Below, in pieces: positions 1 to 9,678 of a stretch of 64,000 nt of DNA. The first letter of the stretch is position 1. Each line of letters opens with the position of its first letter. The translations under genes were made by a program, and so were the position numbers. The DNA comes from Catellatospora sichuanensis (GTDB taxonomy: Bacteria > Actinomycetota > Actinomycetes > Mycobacteriales > Micromonosporaceae), in the NCBI RefSeq assembly GCF_007483665.1, contig NZ_VIQO01000034.1, forward strand, positions 86,300 to 150,299, in the 5' to 3' direction. A model generated the notes under the pieces. That model made no database searches and was not told where the DNA came from. It worked only from the letters and a program-made list of their open reading frames with translations.

Positions 1-928
1 GATCGGCGCGGTCCGGTTCGGGCAGCCAGTCGCGGGCCGGGTCGAAGCGGACCGTACCCGGTCCGGGCAGCAGCTTGAGCAGCCGGGGGAGCAGCGGGTG
101 CGGGTTGTCGGCGCGCCAGACGACCGACCAGGGCAGGTATGGCGTGGGGCGCAGCGGGACCCGCACGACGTCGCCGGGCAGCTGCCACCACGCACCCAGC
201 GGAGTGACCCGCCGCGGGTGGCGACGCAGCTCGGCGATCGTGTGCTCCACACCCAGATTGAGCGCGGTGCCCGTGATCGGCACGTCCAGGGCCGCCGCGT
301 ACGCGCGCAGCAGCCCCGTCAGCTCCGGCGGCCGGTCCTCGAACGGCATCCACAGACCGTATTCGCGCAGCTCCGACCCGCCGAGCACGGTGTTGTCGGC
401 GAGCGGGTGCCCGGCGAGCATGCCGACGGCGATCGGCTCCAGGCACACCAGCCGCCGCCGCAGCCCGGCGGGCCACGGGCGGCCCAGGTCGTGCGGCCGT
501 CCCCAGGCGACGTCGAGGTCGCCGCGGGCCACCGCGTCCAGCGCCGACCCGAGGCTGCGCCGCATGCTCAGCTCCAGCAACAGGTCCGGATACGCCGACA
601 CCAGCTCGCCGAGCAGCCCGAGCGGCCGGTGCACCGGACCCCACACGTCCACCCGCAGCGGCAGCGGCTCCCCGCGCGCCGACCGGGCCGCGGTCGCGGC
701 GAGCACCAGCAGCTCCCGCGCGTACGGCAGGAACCTCGCCCCGGCCCCGGTCAGCTCGACGGGTCCGCGTCCGCGCACGAACAGGGCGGTGCCGAGCGTC
801 TCCTCGAGCCGGCGCACGCGTTTGGACAGCGCCTGCTGAGTGAGGTAGAGCGCCGCGGCGGCGCGTCCGAAGTGCAACTCGTCGGCGGCGCGCACGAACG
901 CCCTGACTTGAGCGAGATCCAGATCCAC
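1..928 (-). CDS. LysR-family transcriptional regulator (3' end cut by window)
   Basis: The product is a LysR-type DNA-binding regulator; only its last few residues can be missing, since 309 codons are visible and the family is about 300 residues long. The N-terminal winged helix-turn-helix is clear: it opens MDLDLAQVRAFVRAADELHF, followed by GRAAAALYLTQQALSKRVRR and the LEETLGTALFVR segment typical of LysR recognition helices and wing. The GTG start puts the helix-turn-helix at the usual distance from the N terminus. It is transcribed away from the alpha/beta hydrolase at 1020, across a 91-bp gap that carries an inverted repeat, the classical arrangement for a LysR protein controlling a divergent neighbour. 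The effector cannot be told from the sequence. Confidence 0.9.
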   Translation of the reverse strand, partial: MDLDLAQVRAFVRAADELHFGRAAAALYLTQQALSKRVRRLEETLGTALFVRGRGPVELTGAGARFLPYARELLVLAATAARSARGEPLPLRVDVWGPVHRPLGLLGELVSAYPDLLLELSMRRSLGSALDAVARGDLDVAWGRPHDLGRPWPAGLRRRLVCLEPIAVGMLAGHPLADNTVLGGSELREYGLWMPFEDRPPELTGLLRAYAAALDVPITGTALNLGVEHTIAELRRHPRRVTPLGAWWQLPGDVVRVPLRPTPYLPWSVVWRADNPHPLLPRLLKLLPGPGTVRFDPARDWLPEPDRAD

Positions 929-945
929 GCGGCACAGCCTGGTCC

Positions 946-982
946 GACAACCAACGGTTGTCCAATCGGTCGGCATGGTTGT
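946..982. promoter_or_regulatory. Probable LysR operator in divergent promoter
   Basis: A perfect 7-bp inverted repeat, GACAACC-AAC-GGTTGTC, lies at 946-962, and its half-site GGTTGT recurs at 977-982, 21 bp (two helical turns) further on. This two-site layout between lysR and the divergent hydrolase matches recognition and activation sites of LysR regulators. Function is inferred from position and symmetry. Confidence 0.6.
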
Positions 983-1019
983 TCGACGGCGGCCGTACGG
1001 GCGGGCTTGACTGGTCGAC

Positions 1020-1802
1020 ATGACGCTCACAGGAACCGCGGCCGGAGTGCCGTACGTCGCCCTGCCTCCCGCCGACCCGACCCCGGACGCCCCGCTGGTC
1101 GTGGCGTGGCACCTGCTCGACCCGCCGCGCAGCGAGGTGGCCATGGCCGCCGCCCTGCCGCTGTCCGGCCTGAACGCCTGGCGCGTGTACCTGGGTCTGC
1201 CGATGACCGGCGACCGGATGCTGCCCGGCGGCCCGGAGGCGCTCATGAAGCTCGCCATGGAGGACGCGGTGATGAACGTGTTCGAGCCGGTGACCCGGCA
1301 GGCGGTGGCGGAGTTCCCGGCCGTGCTGGCCGAGCTGCGCTCGCTGCTGAACGCGCACGGCCCGCTCAGCGTGGTGGGCGGGTCGATCGGTTCGATGACG
1401 GCGCTGCGCCTGCTCACCGAGACGGCCGTGGAGGTCGACCGGGTGGCGCTGGTCAGCCCCGCGGTCCAGTTGTCGGCCCTGGTCGACGCGAACTCGCGGA
1501 TGTTCGGCATGCCGTACGCCTGGACCGACGAGAGCCGTGCCGTCGCGGACCGGCTGGACTTCGTGGCCCGCGCCGCGGAGATCGAGCGCCCGCTGCTGAT
1601 GGTGATCGGCGACGAGGACGACCGGGAAGGGTTCCGCGACCCGGCCGAGCGGATGTGGGCCGCACTGCCGGAAGGATCGTCGCTGGTCGCGATCCCCGGT
1701 ATGGGCCATGCTCTGGCCGAGGAGCCCGGCATCGAAGCCGCCCCGCAGACCGAGCACGCCGCGCAGGTCGACGCCATCGTCACCGACTGGCTGTCCCGGT
1801 AG
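1020..1802 (+). CDS. Alpha/beta hydrolase
   Basis: A 260-residue serine hydrolase of the alpha/beta fold, with no signal peptide, so probably cytosolic. The nucleophile elbow is G-G-S-I-G with Ser122; the catalytic acid is probably Asp198 or Asp200 in the GDEDD loop that follows the strand LLMVI; His230 lies in PGMGHA. The order and spacing of the triad are those of carboxylesterases and dienelactone-hydrolase-like enzymes. Substrate is unknown. It is divergent from the LysR gene and is probably its target. The ATG used is the first in frame after the intergenic operator. Confidence 0.85.
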   Translation: MTLTGTAAGVPYVALPPADPTPDAPLVVAWHLLDPPRSEVAMAAALPLSGLNAWRVYLGLPMTGDRMLPGGPEALMKLAMEDAVMNVFEPVTRQAVAEFPAVLAELRSLLNAHGPLSVVGGSIGSMTALRLLTETAVEVDRVALVSPAVQLSALVDANSRMFGMPYAWTDESRAVADRLDFVARAAEIERPLLMVIGDEDDREGFRDPAERMWAALPEGSSLVAIPGMGHALAEEPGIEAAPQTEHAAQVDAIVTDWLSR

Positions 1803-1860
1803 CCGTCGCGCCGGGCGCGGCCGGGCCCGATCCGGAAGCCCGTCCGCGCCCGGCGGTGGC

Positions 1861-2325
1861 TTACGACTTCGTCGCCGGCAGTGAGCGCTCCACCCACTGC
1901 AGCAGCGCGTCCGGCGGGACCGCGCCGAGCTGCCGGGCCACCACCTCGCCGCCGTTCAGCAGGAGCAGCAGCGGGATCGACTGGGCCTGGTAACGCGCCG
2001 CCGTCTCCGGCGAGTCGTCCACATTGACCTTGACGACCTTCAACCTCCCCGCGTACGCCGACGCGGCCTTCTCCACGCCGGGCGCGACCATGCGGCAGGG
2101 CCCGCACCACGGCGCCCACAGGTCCAGCAGCACCGGCAGCGACGAGCGCACGACCACGGCGTCGAAGTCGTGGTCGGTCGCTTCGGTCAGCCACGGCAGC
2201 ATGCCGCGGCAGCTCCCGCAGCGGGCGACCCCGGCCGCGGCGGCGCGCAGCCGGTTGCGCTTGCCGCAGTGCGGGCAGGCGACCAGGTCGGCCCGGGTGT
2301 CCTGCTGGGGTACCTGTGCCATCAT
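1861..2325 (-). CDS. trxC: Thioredoxin with N-terminal zinc ribbon (Trx2/TrxC type)
   Basis: Cytosolic thiol-disulfide oxidoreductase of 154 residues. An N-terminal zinc ribbon (CPHC at 17-20 and CGSC at 36-39) precedes a complete thioredoxin fold with the active site W-C-G-P-C at 73-77 and the conserved cis-proline at Pro118. This two-part layout is that of TrxC/thioredoxin-2, which is often oxidative-stress responsive. It is the last gene of the chaperone operon: its start overlaps the clpB stop (ATGATG/TGA), so it is very probably co-translated with the disaggregase. In-frame Met1 or Met2 could be the start; the difference is one residue. Confidence 0.93.
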   Translation of the reverse strand: MMAQVPQQDTRADLVACPHCGKRNRLRAAAAGVARCGSCRGMLPWLTEATDHDFDAVVVRSSLPVLLDLWAPWCGPCRMVAPGVEKAASAYAGRLKVVKVNVDDSPETAARYQAQSIPLLLLLNGGEVVARQLGAVPPDALLQWVERSLPATKS

Positions 2326-4979
2326 CGAACTCCCGTTCCCGCGCCCGCCTCCGCCAGCTGCGAAGCCGGTGCCGCGTCGAAGGTTACCGCCAATTCGCCG
2401 TCCCGCACGCCGACGTGGATCACCGCGTCTTCGCGCAGGTCACCAGCGATGATGGCGCGGCCGATCCGGGTCTCGACCTCGTGGGCGATGTAGCGGCGCA
2501 GCGGCCGCGCGCCGTAGACGGGGTCGAAGCCGTGCTCGGCGATGAGCTTGCGGGCGTCCTCGGTGAGGTCGAGGCTGATCCGGCGTTCGCCGAGCCGCTG
2601 GCGCAGGTCCTCGAACTGCAGGTCGACGATCTTCTCGATCTGCGGCAGCGTCAGCCGGTGGAACAGCACGATGTCGTCGACGCGATTGAGGAACTCGGGC
2701 CGGAAGTGCCCGCGCAGCTCGCCCAGCACCTTCGCACGGGCCTGCTCGGAGATGTCGGCATCGGACCCTTCCAGCAGGTATTCGGCGCCGATGTTGGAGG
2801 TCATGATGATGACCGTGTTGCGGAAGTCGACGGTGCGGCCCTGCGAATCGGTGATCCGGCCGTCGTCGAGCACCTGCAGCAGCGTGTTGAACACGTCGGC
2901 GTGCGCCTTCTCGATCTCGTCGAACAGCACCACGGAGTACGGCTTGCGGCGTACCGCCTCGGTGAGCTGACCGCCCTCCTCGTAGCCGACGTATCCGGGC
3001 GGCGCGCCGACGAGCCGGCTGACGGTATGGCGTTCCTGGTACTCGCTCATGTCGAGGCGCACGATGTTGTCCTCGGAGTCGAACAGGGCCGCCGCGAGGG
3101 CCTTGGCCAGCTCGGTCTTTCCGACGCCGGTGGGGCCGAGGAAGATGAACGAGCCGATCGGGCGGCGCGGGTCCTTGATGCCCGACCGGGCGCGGATGAT
3201 GGCGTCGGCGACGACCTGGACGGCCTCGTCCTGGCCGATCACGCGCTCGTGCAGGATCTCGTCGAGGCGCAGCAGCTTCTGGCGTTCGCCCTCCTGCAGC
3301 CGGGACACCGGGATGCCGGTCCACGCGGACACGATCTCGGCGATCTCGTCCTCGGTGACGGTCTCGCGGAGCAGGCCGGGCTGGCCCTGCTGCCGGTCGG
3401 CGAGCTTCTGCTCCTCGGCGGCCAGGCGGCGTTCGAGGTCCGCGATGCGGCCGTAGCGCAGTTCGGCGGCCCGGTTGAGGTCGTACGCCCGCTCGGCCTC
3501 CTCGACCTCGTGGCGCAACCGTTCGAGCTCTTCGCGTACGTCCTGCACGCGGCGGATGGCCTGGCGTTCGCTCTCCCACTGGGCGTGTTTGGCGTCTGCT
3601 TCGGCGCGCAGGTCGGCCAGTTCACGGCGGAGCTGGTCGAGCCGGGCCAGGCTCGACGCATCGGTCTCCTTGGCGAGCGCGGCCTCCTCGATCTCCAGGC
3701 GCATGACCCGGCGGGTGATCTCGTCGAGTTCCGCGGGCATGGAGTCGATCTCGGTGCGCAGCCGCGCGCAGGCCTCGTCGACGAGGTCGATGGCCTTGTC
3801 GGGCAGGAACCGGTCGGTGATGTAGCGGTGGGACAGGGTCGCCGCGGCCACCAGCGCCGAGTCCTGGATCTTCACGCCGTGGAACACTTCGAGGCGTTCG
3901 CGCAGCCCGCGCAGGATGGAGATGGTGTCCTCGACCGACGGTTCGTCGACGAACACCTGCTGGAAGCGCCGGGCCAGCGCGGCGTCCTTCTCGATCTGCT
4001 TGCGGTACTCGTCGACGGTGGTCGCGCCGATCATGTGCAGTTCGCCGCGCGCCAGCATCGGCTTGAGCATGTTGCCCGCGTCCATCGCGCCCTCCACGCC
4101 GCCGCCCGCCCCGACGACGGTGTGCAGTTCGTCGACGAACAGCAGGATGCGTCCCTCGGCGGCGCGGACCTCGTTGAGCACGGCCTTGAGCCGCTCCTCG
4201 AACTCGCCGCGGTACTTGGCCCCGGCGATCAGGGAGCCCATGTCGAGGGCGAAGACGGTCTTGTCGCGCAGCCCTTCCGGGACGTCGCCGCGCACGATGC
4301 GCTGGGCGAGCCCCTCCACGATCGCGGTCTTGCCCACGCCGGGGTCGCCGATGAGCACCGGGTTGTTCTTCGTCTTGCGGGACAGGATCTGGATCACCCG
4401 CCGGATCTCGGCGTCGCGGCCGATGACCGGGTCGAGGCGGTTCGCGCGGGCGTCGGCGACCAGGTCCTGCCCGTACTTCTCCAGCGCCTCGTAGGTCACC
4501 TCGGGCATCGCGGAGGTGACCCGCTGGTTGCCGCGGATCTGGGTCAGCGCGGCCAGGAACGCCTCCCGGGTGACCCCGTTCTCCTTGAGCCGGCGGCCCG
4601 CCGCGGACGCCGAGCCCTCGTCGGCCAGGGCCAGCAGCAGGTGCTCGGTGGACACGTACTCGTCCTTGAGCCGCTTGGCCTCGCGTTCGGCGGTGTCGAG
4701 CACCCGCGACAGGCGCTGCGTGACGTACACCTGACCGGGCTGCGCGCCCGGCCCGCTGACCTTGGGCCGGCGCTGCAGGTCCTGCTCGACCTCGCCGCGC
4801 AGCCGGTTCGGGTCGGCGCCGGTCTGCGCGATCAGCCGGGGCACGATCCCGTCGGGCTGGTCGAGCAGCGCCAGCAGCAGGTGCTCGCCGTCGACCTCGG
4901 TGTGCCCCATCCGCAGCGCGATCGTCTGCGCGTCATGCAGCGCCTCCTGCGACTTCTGCGTCAGCTTGTTCATGTCCAC
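2322..4979 (-). CDS. clpB: ATP-dependent disaggregase ClpB
   Basis: Full-length ClpB/Hsp104 of 885 residues that, with DnaK-DnaJ-GrpE, extracts polypeptides from aggregates. The N-terminal repeat domain (residues 1-150) starts [14 protein letters not shown]. The first AAA+ module has Walker A GDPGVGKT at 211-218 and a Walker B ending VDE. A coiled-coil M domain of about 120 residues follows (roughly 400-530), which separates ClpB from ClpA and ClpC. The second AAA+ module has GPTGVGKTE near residue 615, the pore loop GYVGYEEGG and the arginine-finger region FRPEFLNR. The 5' end overlaps the 3' end of cbpM by 47 nt and the stop overlaps the thioredoxin start. Confidence 0.98.
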   Translation of the reverse strand: MDMNKLTQKSQEALHDAQTIALRMGHTEVDGEHLLLALLDQPDGIVPRLIAQTGADPNRLRGEVEQDLQRRPKVSGPGAQPGQVYVTQRLSRVLDTAEREAKRLKDEYVSTEHLLLALADEGSASAAGRRLKENGVTREAFLAALTQIRGNQRVTSAMPEVTYEALEKYGQDLVADARANRLDPVIGRDAEIRRVIQILSRKTKNNPVLIGDPGVGKTAIVEGLAQRIVRGDVPEGLRDKTVFALDMGSLIAGAKYRGEFEERLKAVLNEVRAAEGRILLFVDELHTVVGAGGGVEGAMDAGNMLKPMLARGELHMIGATTVDEYRKQIEKDAALARRFQQVFVDEPSVEDTISILRGLRERLEVFHGVKIQDSALVAAATLSHRYITDRFLPDKAIDLVDEACARLRTEIDSMPAELDEITRRVMRLEIEEAALAKETDASSLARLDQLRRELADLRAEADAKHAQWESERQAIRRVQDVREELERLRHEVEEAERAYDLNRAAELRYGRIADLERRLAAEEQKLADRQQGQPGLLRETVTEDEIAEIVSAWTGIPVSRLQEGERQKLLRLDEILHERVIGQDEAVQVVADAIIRARSGIKDPRRPIGSFIFLGPTGVGKTELAKALAAALFDSEDNIVRLDMSEYQERHTVSRLVGAPPGYVGYEEGGQLTEAVRRKPYSVVLFDEIEKAHADVFNTLLQVLDDGRITDSQGRTVDFRNTVIIMTSNIGAEYLLEGSDADISEQARAKVLGELRGHFRPEFLNRVDDIVLFHRLTLPQIEKIVDLQFEDLRQRLGERRISLDLTEDARKLIAEHGFDPVYGARPLRRYIAHEVETRIGRAIIAGDLREDAVIHVGVRDGELAVTFDAAPASQLAEAGAGTGVR

Positions 4980-5268
4980 GGCGCTCGCTCCTTCGCAGTG
5001 CGGTCTGCAGCTCCTCGACGCGGTCGAGCAGGTCCATGACCAGGCCGATCGCGGTGTAGTTCAGGGACAGGTCGGCGTGCAGCCGCTGCACCCGCGCCAC
5101 CCGGTGCAGCTCGGTGGGGGAGAACCACAGGCCGCCGCCCGCGTCGCGGTTCGCGTCGAGCAGGCCGAGCGCGACGTAGCGCTGCACCAGCACCGGGTGC
5201 AGGCCCGCCCGCCGGGCGAAGTGGTCGAGGCTGAGCCGGGTCGGGACGGCGAGCGCGTACACCTTCAT
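4933..5268 (-). CDS. CbpM-like chaperone modulator (MerR-fold)
   Basis: A 111-residue protein with a MerR-like winged helix at the N terminus ([20 protein letters not shown]) and a helical C terminus containing [20 protein letters not shown]. The C-terminal pattern is that of CbpM, which binds the J domain of CbpA and tunes its co-chaperone activity; HspR repressors instead carry a YDRLGL-type recognition region absent here. The gene sits between cbpA and clpB, overlaps the cbpA stop by 4 nt and clpB by 47 nt. It could also act as a DNA-binding repressor of the operon, as HspR does in other actinobacteria; the sequence favours CbpM. Confidence 0.78.
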   Translation of the reverse strand: MKVYALAVPTRLSLDHFARRAGLHPVLVQRYVALGLLDANRDAGGGLWFSPTELHRVARVQRLHADLSLNYTAIGLVMDLLDRVEELQTALRRSERRGHEQADAEVAGGAA

Positions 5269-6254
5269 CGGGCGCTCCTCGGGTCGAAGGTGGACGCCTT
5301 GGCCAGCTCCTCGTAGAGCTCGCGCTCGCGGTCGCTCAAACTGCCCGGGACCGCGATGCGCACCTCGGCGTAGAGGTCGCCGTGCTCGCCGCGGTGGTGC
5401 GGCATGCCCTGCCCGCGCAGGCGCAGGCGCTTGCCGCTGGACGTGCCCGGCGGCACGGTCACCTTCGTCTGCCCGCCGGGTGTCACCAGCTCCACGGTCG
5501 CGCCGAGCGCCGCCTCGGACGGGCTCACCGGCAGCGCCACGTGGATGTGGCGGCCGTCGAGCCGGTAGCGCTGGTGCGGTTCCAGCCGCACCACCAGGTA
5601 CAGGTCACCGGCGGGGGCGTTGCCGCGGCCCCGGCCGCCCTGCCCGGCCAGCCGGATGCGCTGCCCGTCGACGACCCCGGCCGGGATGTTCACGTCGTAG
5701 CTGCGCGGACCCTCCGCACCGGAGAGCGTGATGGAGCGCTTGCCGCCCTGGTACGCCTCCTCGACGCTGAGCGGCAGCTCCGCCTCCTGGTCCGCGCCCG
5801 GGATCGGGCCCGCGCCCCGTCCCGCGCCCCGGCCGCCGCCGCGGAACATACCGCCGAGCAGGTCCTCGAGATCGACGTCGCCGCCCTCGTACGACCACGA
5901 GAACGGCTCCCCGCCGTCCCGGCCGCGGAAGCCGCCGCCCGGGAACCCGCCGCCGGGAAAGCCGCCCTGACCCGCACCGCGACCGCGGAAACCACCCGCG
6001 CCCGCGCCGGCCATCTCCTCGTACCCCTCGGGGACCTTGCGGAAGTCCTCGCCGAAGCGGTCGTAGCGGGCGCGCTGTTTCGGGTCGTGCAGCACGTGGT
6101 ACGCCTCGTTGATCTCCTTGAACATGTCCTCGGCGTCCGGGCTCTTGTTGACGTCCGGGTGGTACTTGCGGGCCAGCTTGCGGAACGCCTGCTGGATCTC
6201 GTCGGCGGACGCGCTCCGGGAGACCCCGAGCACCTCGTAGAAGTCGCGGGCCAC
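5265..6254 (-). CDS. DnaJ-family co-chaperone without zinc finger (CbpA-like)
   Basis: Hsp40 of class B, 329 residues. The J domain spans residues 1-70 with the essential HPD at 32-34. A Gly/Phe/Arg-rich linker (about 75-145, many GGF repeats) follows, then two beta-sandwich substrate-binding domains and a C-terminal dimerisation segment. The four CxxCxGxG zinc repeats of canonical DnaJ are absent, so this is CbpA-like rather than a DnaJ1. It stimulates DnaK ATPase and delivers substrates. It lies 3 nt after grpE and overlaps cbpM by 4 nt, consistent with a CbpA-CbpM regulatory pair inside the dnaK operon. Confidence 0.93.
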   Translation of the reverse strand: MARDFYEVLGVSRSASADEIQQAFRKLARKYHPDVNKSPDAEDMFKEINEAYHVLHDPKQRARYDRFGEDFRKVPEGYEEMAGAGAGGFRGRGAGQGGFPGGGFPGGGFRGRDGGEPFSWSYEGGDVDLEDLLGGMFRGGGRGAGRGAGPIPGADQEAELPLSVEEAYQGGKRSITLSGAEGPRSYDVNIPAGVVDGQRIRLAGQGGRGRGNAPAGDLYLVVRLEPHQRYRLDGRHIHVALPVSPSEAALGATVELVTPGGQTKVTVPPGTSSGKRLRLRGQGMPHHRGEHGDLYAEVRIAVPGSLSDRERELYEELAKASTFDPRSAR

Positions 6255-6257
6255 GGC

Positions 6258-6896
6258 TCACCCCTGGGTGTTGCCGGCGACGACGACCGTGGCCGGGCGC
6301 AGCTGCCGGTCGACCTCGCCGTAGCCGGGCCGGATCACCTGCAGCACCGTCCCGTCGGGCTCGCCGGTGTTCGGGACCACGCTGACCGCCTCGTGCCACA
6401 CCGGGTCGAACGGCACGCCGGTGTCCTCGCGGCGCGGGAAACCGAGCGTGGACAGCGTGTTCACGGCCTGGTCGCGCACCGCCCGGACCCCGTCGACGAC
6501 CGCGGCCGGGTCGCTGCCGGCGTGCGCGAGGGCGAGATCGAGGTTGTCGATGACAGGCAGGAACACCGCGGCGGTACGGGCCCGTTCCTGCTCGCGTTCG
6601 GCGGCGAGCTGGCGCTCGTACCGCTTGCGCATGTTGTCGAGGTCGGCCAGCGCCCGCCGCAACCGGGCCTCCAGCTCGGCGGCCGACGGTCCGGCGGCGG
6701 GTGTGGGCGCCTCGATGTCGGGCGCCTCGGCCGACGGCTCCCCGGCATGGCCGGTCGAGACCGCGACCTCGTCCGGGTCCATGGCGACCGGGCCGGGCGG
6801 GTCCAGCCCGTGCTTGGGCACGTGGTCCCGGACGGACTGGTCCTCCGGCTCGGTGTCGGCCTGCGGGCCGGTGCCGCTGTGCGGGTGGTGTGCCAT
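6258..6896 (-). CDS. grpE: Nucleotide exchange factor GrpE
   Basis: A 212-residue GrpE that releases ADP from DnaK. The N-terminal 75 residues are low-complexity and acidic. The long dimerising helix includes LEARLRRALADLDNMRKRYE, the GrpE signature, and the C-terminal beta domain has the FDPVWHEAV and RPGYGEVDRQLRPATVVV stretches that contact the DnaK ATPase domain. It is the second gene of the chaperone operon, 8 nt downstream of dnaK and 3 nt upstream of the cbpA-like gene. Confidence 0.96.
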   Translation of the reverse strand: MAHHPHSGTGPQADTEPEDQSVRDHVPKHGLDPPGPVAMDPDEVAVSTGHAGEPSAEAPDIEAPTPAAGPSAAELEARLRRALADLDNMRKRYERQLAAEREQERARTAAVFLPVIDNLDLALAHAGSDPAAVVDGVRAVRDQAVNTLSTLGFPRREDTGVPFDPVWHEAVSVVPNTGEPDGTVLQVIRPGYGEVDRQLRPATVVVAGNTQG

Positions 6897-6904
6897 CGCG
6901 GCCC

Positions 6905-8818
6905 TCAGCTCGGCGAGAACTCGGCGTCGATGACGTCGTCGTCGCCCTGGCTCTGACCGGTGCGCGCGCCCGCGGTCGGGCCGCCCTGCCCGCCCTGACC
7001 CGCGTCGCCGCCGGGCGGCGGTCCACTGGGCCGGGCCATCAGGCCCTGCGCCACCTGCTGCAGATCGCCGATCAGCGAACGCAACCGGTCGACGGGCGCG
7101 TTCTCCTTGATGGCCTGGCGGGCGTCGCCGACGAGCAGATCCGCGCGGGCCTTCTCGTGCGCGGGCGCGGCCTCGCCGAGCTCGCCCAGCCGCTGCTCGA
7201 CCTGGTAGGTCAGCGACTCGAGCTCGTTACGGGTGTCGATGAGCTGGCGGGTGCGGGTGTCCTCCTCCCGGTGGGACTCGGCGTCGGCGACCATGCGGTC
7301 GACGTCGCCGCGATCGAGGTTGCCGCTGTCGGTGATGGTGATGGCCTGCTCGACGCCGGTGTCCTTGTCCTTGGCGGAGACGTTGAGGATGCCGTTGGCG
7401 TCGACGTCGAAGGTGACGTCGATCTGCGGGACGCCGCGCGCGGCCGGCCGGATGTTCTCCAGCCGGAACTTGCCCAGCGTGCGGTTGTCACCGGCGAGTT
7501 CGCGCTCGCCCTGCAGGACATGGATGTCCACGGCGGGCTGGTTGTCCTCGGCGGTGGAGAACGTCTCCGCCCGGCGCGCGGGAATCGTGGTGTTGCGTTC
7601 GATGACCTTGGTCATCCGTCCGCCCAGGGTCTCCAGGCCCAGCGACAGCGGGATGACGTCGAGCAGCAGCACGTCCGGTCCCTCACCGGTGAGCACCCCG
7701 GCCTGGATCGCGGCGCCCAGCGCCACGACCTCGTCCGGGTTGACGCTCATGTTCGGGTCCTTGCCGCCGGTCAGGCGGCGGACCAGGGCCTGCACGGCGG
7801 GGATGCGGGTGGACCCGCCGACGAGGATGACCTCGTCGAGGTCGTTGGCGGTGACCTTCGCGTCGGCCATGGCCTGCTCGACCGGGCCCAGGCAGCGCTG
7901 CACGAGGTCCTTGGTCAGGTCCTCGAACTTCGACCGGGTGATGGTGGTGGTGAGGTGCTTCGGGCCGGACGCGTCGGCGGTGACGAACGGCAGGCTGACC
8001 TGCGTCTGGGTGACCGACGACAGCTCGACCTTGGCCTTCTCGGCGGCCTCGAACAGCCGCTGCAGGGCCTGTGGGTCGGTGCGCAGGTCGATGCCGTTGT
8101 CGTTCTTGAACTCGTCGGCCAGGTGGTCGACCAGGCGGCGGTCGAAGTCGTCGCCGCCGAGGTGGGAGTCGCCCGCGGTGGCGCGTACCTCGACCACGCC
8201 GTCGCCGACGTCCAGAATGCTCACGTCGAACGTGCCGCCGCCGAGGTCGAACACGAGGACCGTCTCGTGGCCCTTCTTGTCCAGGCCGTAGGCCAGCGCG
8301 GCCGCGGTCGGCTCGTTGATGATGCGCAGCACGTCGAGACCGGCGATGCGGCCGGCGTCCTTGGTCGCGGTGCGCTGGGCGTCGTTGAAGTACGCGGGCA
8401 CCGTGATGACGGCCTGGGTGACCTTCTCGCCGAGGAACTTCGACGCGTCGTCCACGAGCTTGCGCAGCACCTGGGCGCTGATCTCCTCGGGGGAGTACAT
8501 CTTGCCCTTGACGTCGAAGCGGACCAGCCCCTCCGGGCCGGGCACGACGTCGAACGCGACCGCCTTGGCCTCCTGGCTGATCTCGTCGAAGTGCCGGCCG
8601 ATGAACCGTTTCGCGGAGTAGATGGTGCCCTTCGGGTTCAGGATCGCCTGCCTGCGGGCCAGCTGCCCGACCAGGCGCTCGCCCGCGTCGGTGAACGCGA
8701 CCACCGACGGCGTGGTACGCGCACCCTCCGCGTTCTGGATCACCGTCGGCTGGCCGCCCTCGAACACCGCGATCACCGAGTTCGTGGTCCCCAGATCGAT
8801 ACCCACTGCCTTGGCCAT
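6905..8818 (-). CDS. dnaK: Chaperone DnaK (Hsp70)
   Basis: Complete Hsp70 of 637 residues. The ATPase domain opens [17 protein letters not shown] and has the phosphate-2 motif [13 protein letters not shown] and the adenosine motif [11 protein letters not shown]. The linker [13 protein letters not shown] leads into the peptide-binding domain and a Gly/Gln-rich tail ending DDVIDAEF. I chose the ATG at 8818 rather than one five codons upstream because GGAG lies 8 nt before it and the conserved N terminus begins there. First gene of dnaK-grpE-cbpA-cbpM-clpB-trxC. No HspR-type HAIR site (CTTGAGT-N7-ACTCAAG) is visible upstream, but there are direct repeats and an SOS-like box. Confidence 0.98.
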   Translation of the reverse strand: MAKAVGIDLGTTNSVIAVFEGGQPTVIQNAEGARTTPSVVAFTDAGERLVGQLARRQAILNPKGTIYSAKRFIGRHFDEISQEAKAVAFDVVPGPEGLVRFDVKGKMYSPEEISAQVLRKLVDDASKFLGEKVTQAVITVPAYFNDAQRTATKDAGRIAGLDVLRIINEPTAAALAYGLDKKGHETVLVFDLGGGTFDVSILDVGDGVVEVRATAGDSHLGGDDFDRRLVDHLADEFKNDNGIDLRTDPQALQRLFEAAEKAKVELSSVTQTQVSLPFVTADASGPKHLTTTITRSKFEDLTKDLVQRCLGPVEQAMADAKVTANDLDEVILVGGSTRIPAVQALVRRLTGGKDPNMSVNPDEVVALGAAIQAGVLTGEGPDVLLLDVIPLSLGLETLGGRMTKVIERNTTIPARRAETFSTAEDNQPAVDIHVLQGERELAGDNRTLGKFRLENIRPAARGVPQIDVTFDVDANGILNVSAKDKDTGVEQAITITDSGNLDRGDVDRMVADAESHREEDTRTRQLIDTRNELESLTYQVEQRLGELGEAAPAHEKARADLLVGDARQAIKENAPVDRLRSLIGDLQQVAQGLMARPSGPPPGGDAGQGGQGGPTAGARTGQSQGDDDVIDAEFSPS

Positions 8819-8924
8819 GGCGCAGCTCCACATCCGCTGTCTGCCCGGTGCGTGCGGCCTGCGCGTGGCGAACCGTCGGCGGGCCGCCCATCAGCGGACA
8901 CGCGGAGCGCACGTCCGGTATTTG

Positions 8925-8956
8925 CACATAAATCGGACTCACATAATCTATCGGAC
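8925..8956 (-). promoter_or_regulatory. Direct repeats in the dnaK promoter region
   Basis: In an AT-rich island of the dnaK upstream region, CACATAA occurs at 8925-8931 and 8940-8946 and ATCGGAC at 8932-8938 and 8950-8956, that is, two head-to-tail copies of CACATAA followed by ATCGGAC. This stretch also holds the best -10-like hexamers on the minus strand (TAGATT). A tandem operator for a stress regulator overlapping the promoter is the likely reading; no regulator is assigned. Confidence 0.45.
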
Positions 8957-8995
8957 CGTCACGGCCGAGGTGCCGTTACCGCCCGACGGCCTGAT

Positions 8996-9009
8996 CGAAC
9001 ATGTGTTCG
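8996..9009. promoter_or_regulatory. LexA/SOS-box-like palindrome
   Basis: CGAACATGTGTTCG fits the Gram-positive SOS box CGAAC-N4-GTTCG, including the purine and pyrimidine preferences of the centre. It lies 178 nt upstream of the dnaK start and 36 nt past the stop of the upstream hypothetical gene. No other gene starts beside it on either strand. Confidence 0.55.
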
Positions 9010-9044
9010 TCTAGCCGGGTCCCTGTCGCCGGGCAGTGCTCGCC

Positions 9045-9554
9045 TCAGCTGTCGATGTCCCTGGCGCCGGAGGCCCTGAGCAGCCACTCCAGCGATCCCG
9101 AGGCGAACGGGTGGCCCCCGACCTGGACGTCTACCCAGCCTGCGGCAGGCCCGTCGAGCCCGGCGTCCCACCACTGCCAGCTGCGGGACTCGCCGTCGCC
9201 CTCCGGATCGAACCAGTGCAGCCACCCCGACAGCGTCCAGGCTGAGGTGCTCTCGTACTCGCGCTGCTCCTGCGGCGTCATCGCACTCCACCGCGTCAGC
9301 TCGGCGTCGGCCGCGGCCGGGTCCCGCTTCGGCACGCACGCCGACACGAACCGGTCGGGCAGCCGTTCCCGCCACTGCGCCAGGTCCGGCCAGACGAGGC
9401 CGGGGCCCAGTACGGTCGCGAGCACGTCCCGGGCCAGTGAGATCACCGAACGGGGGTCGTCGGCAGTGAAGGTGAACCGTTGCAGGAACTCCTCGCTCAC
9501 CTCGCCGGGGAGCGGCCCTTCGAGCACCCGGCGCAGTTCCGCCTGCCGATCCAT
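9045..9554 (-). CDS. Hypothetical protein, Trp-rich C-terminal half
   Basis: A 169-residue soluble protein I do not recognise. It is acidic and has a Trp-rich central part (WTLSGWLHWFDPEGDGESRS and RSWQWWDAGLDG), with no signal peptide or membrane segment. A GGAGGG ribosome-binding site lies about 9 nt before the ATG. Codon third positions are strongly GC, as in its neighbours, so it is a real gene. It is upstream of, and parallel to, the dnaK operon, but the 226-nt gap with promoter-like sequence argues against co-transcription. Confidence 0.7.
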   Translation of the reverse strand: MDRQAELRRVLEGPLPGEVSEEFLQRFTFTADDPRSVISLARDVLATVLGPGLVWPDLAQWRERLPDRFVSACVPKRDPAAADAELTRWSAMTPQEQREYESTSAWTLSGWLHWFDPEGDGESRSWQWWDAGLDGPAAGWVDVQVGGHPFASGSLEWLLRASGARDIDS

Positions 9555-9666
9555 CCGTGCCGTCCCTCCGCCGCCCGCTGAGGCGACCCTAGCCCAGGCG
9601 GTCGTCGGATTCCCGATCGGATGACGGCGCGCCCCACCGCGGTGCCCGTCCCGGCCACGCGCTGGT

Positions 9667-9672
9667 TACCAT
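9667..9672 (+). promoter_or_regulatory. -10 element (TACCAT) for leaderless prs-like gene
   Basis: TACCAT ends 6 nt before the GTG at 9679, placing the transcription start on the start codon. No ribosome-binding site is visible. Confidence 0.5.
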
Positions 9673-9678
9673 TCCGGC

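Noticed and set aside
2316..5039. Very long plus-strand frame (over 900 codons) opposite clpB
   Set aside because: It is the mirror of a certain ClpB gene; GC-rich codon bias on one strand keeps the opposite frame open. No domain is recognisable.
8834..9044. HspR HAIR operator upstream of dnaK
   Set aside because: I looked for CTTGAGT-N7-ACTCAAG and close variants and found none.
6701..9079. Long plus-strand frame opposite grpE and dnaK
   Set aside because: Antisense shadow of DnaK, with low-complexity Val/Gly/Arg/Leu composition and no start context.
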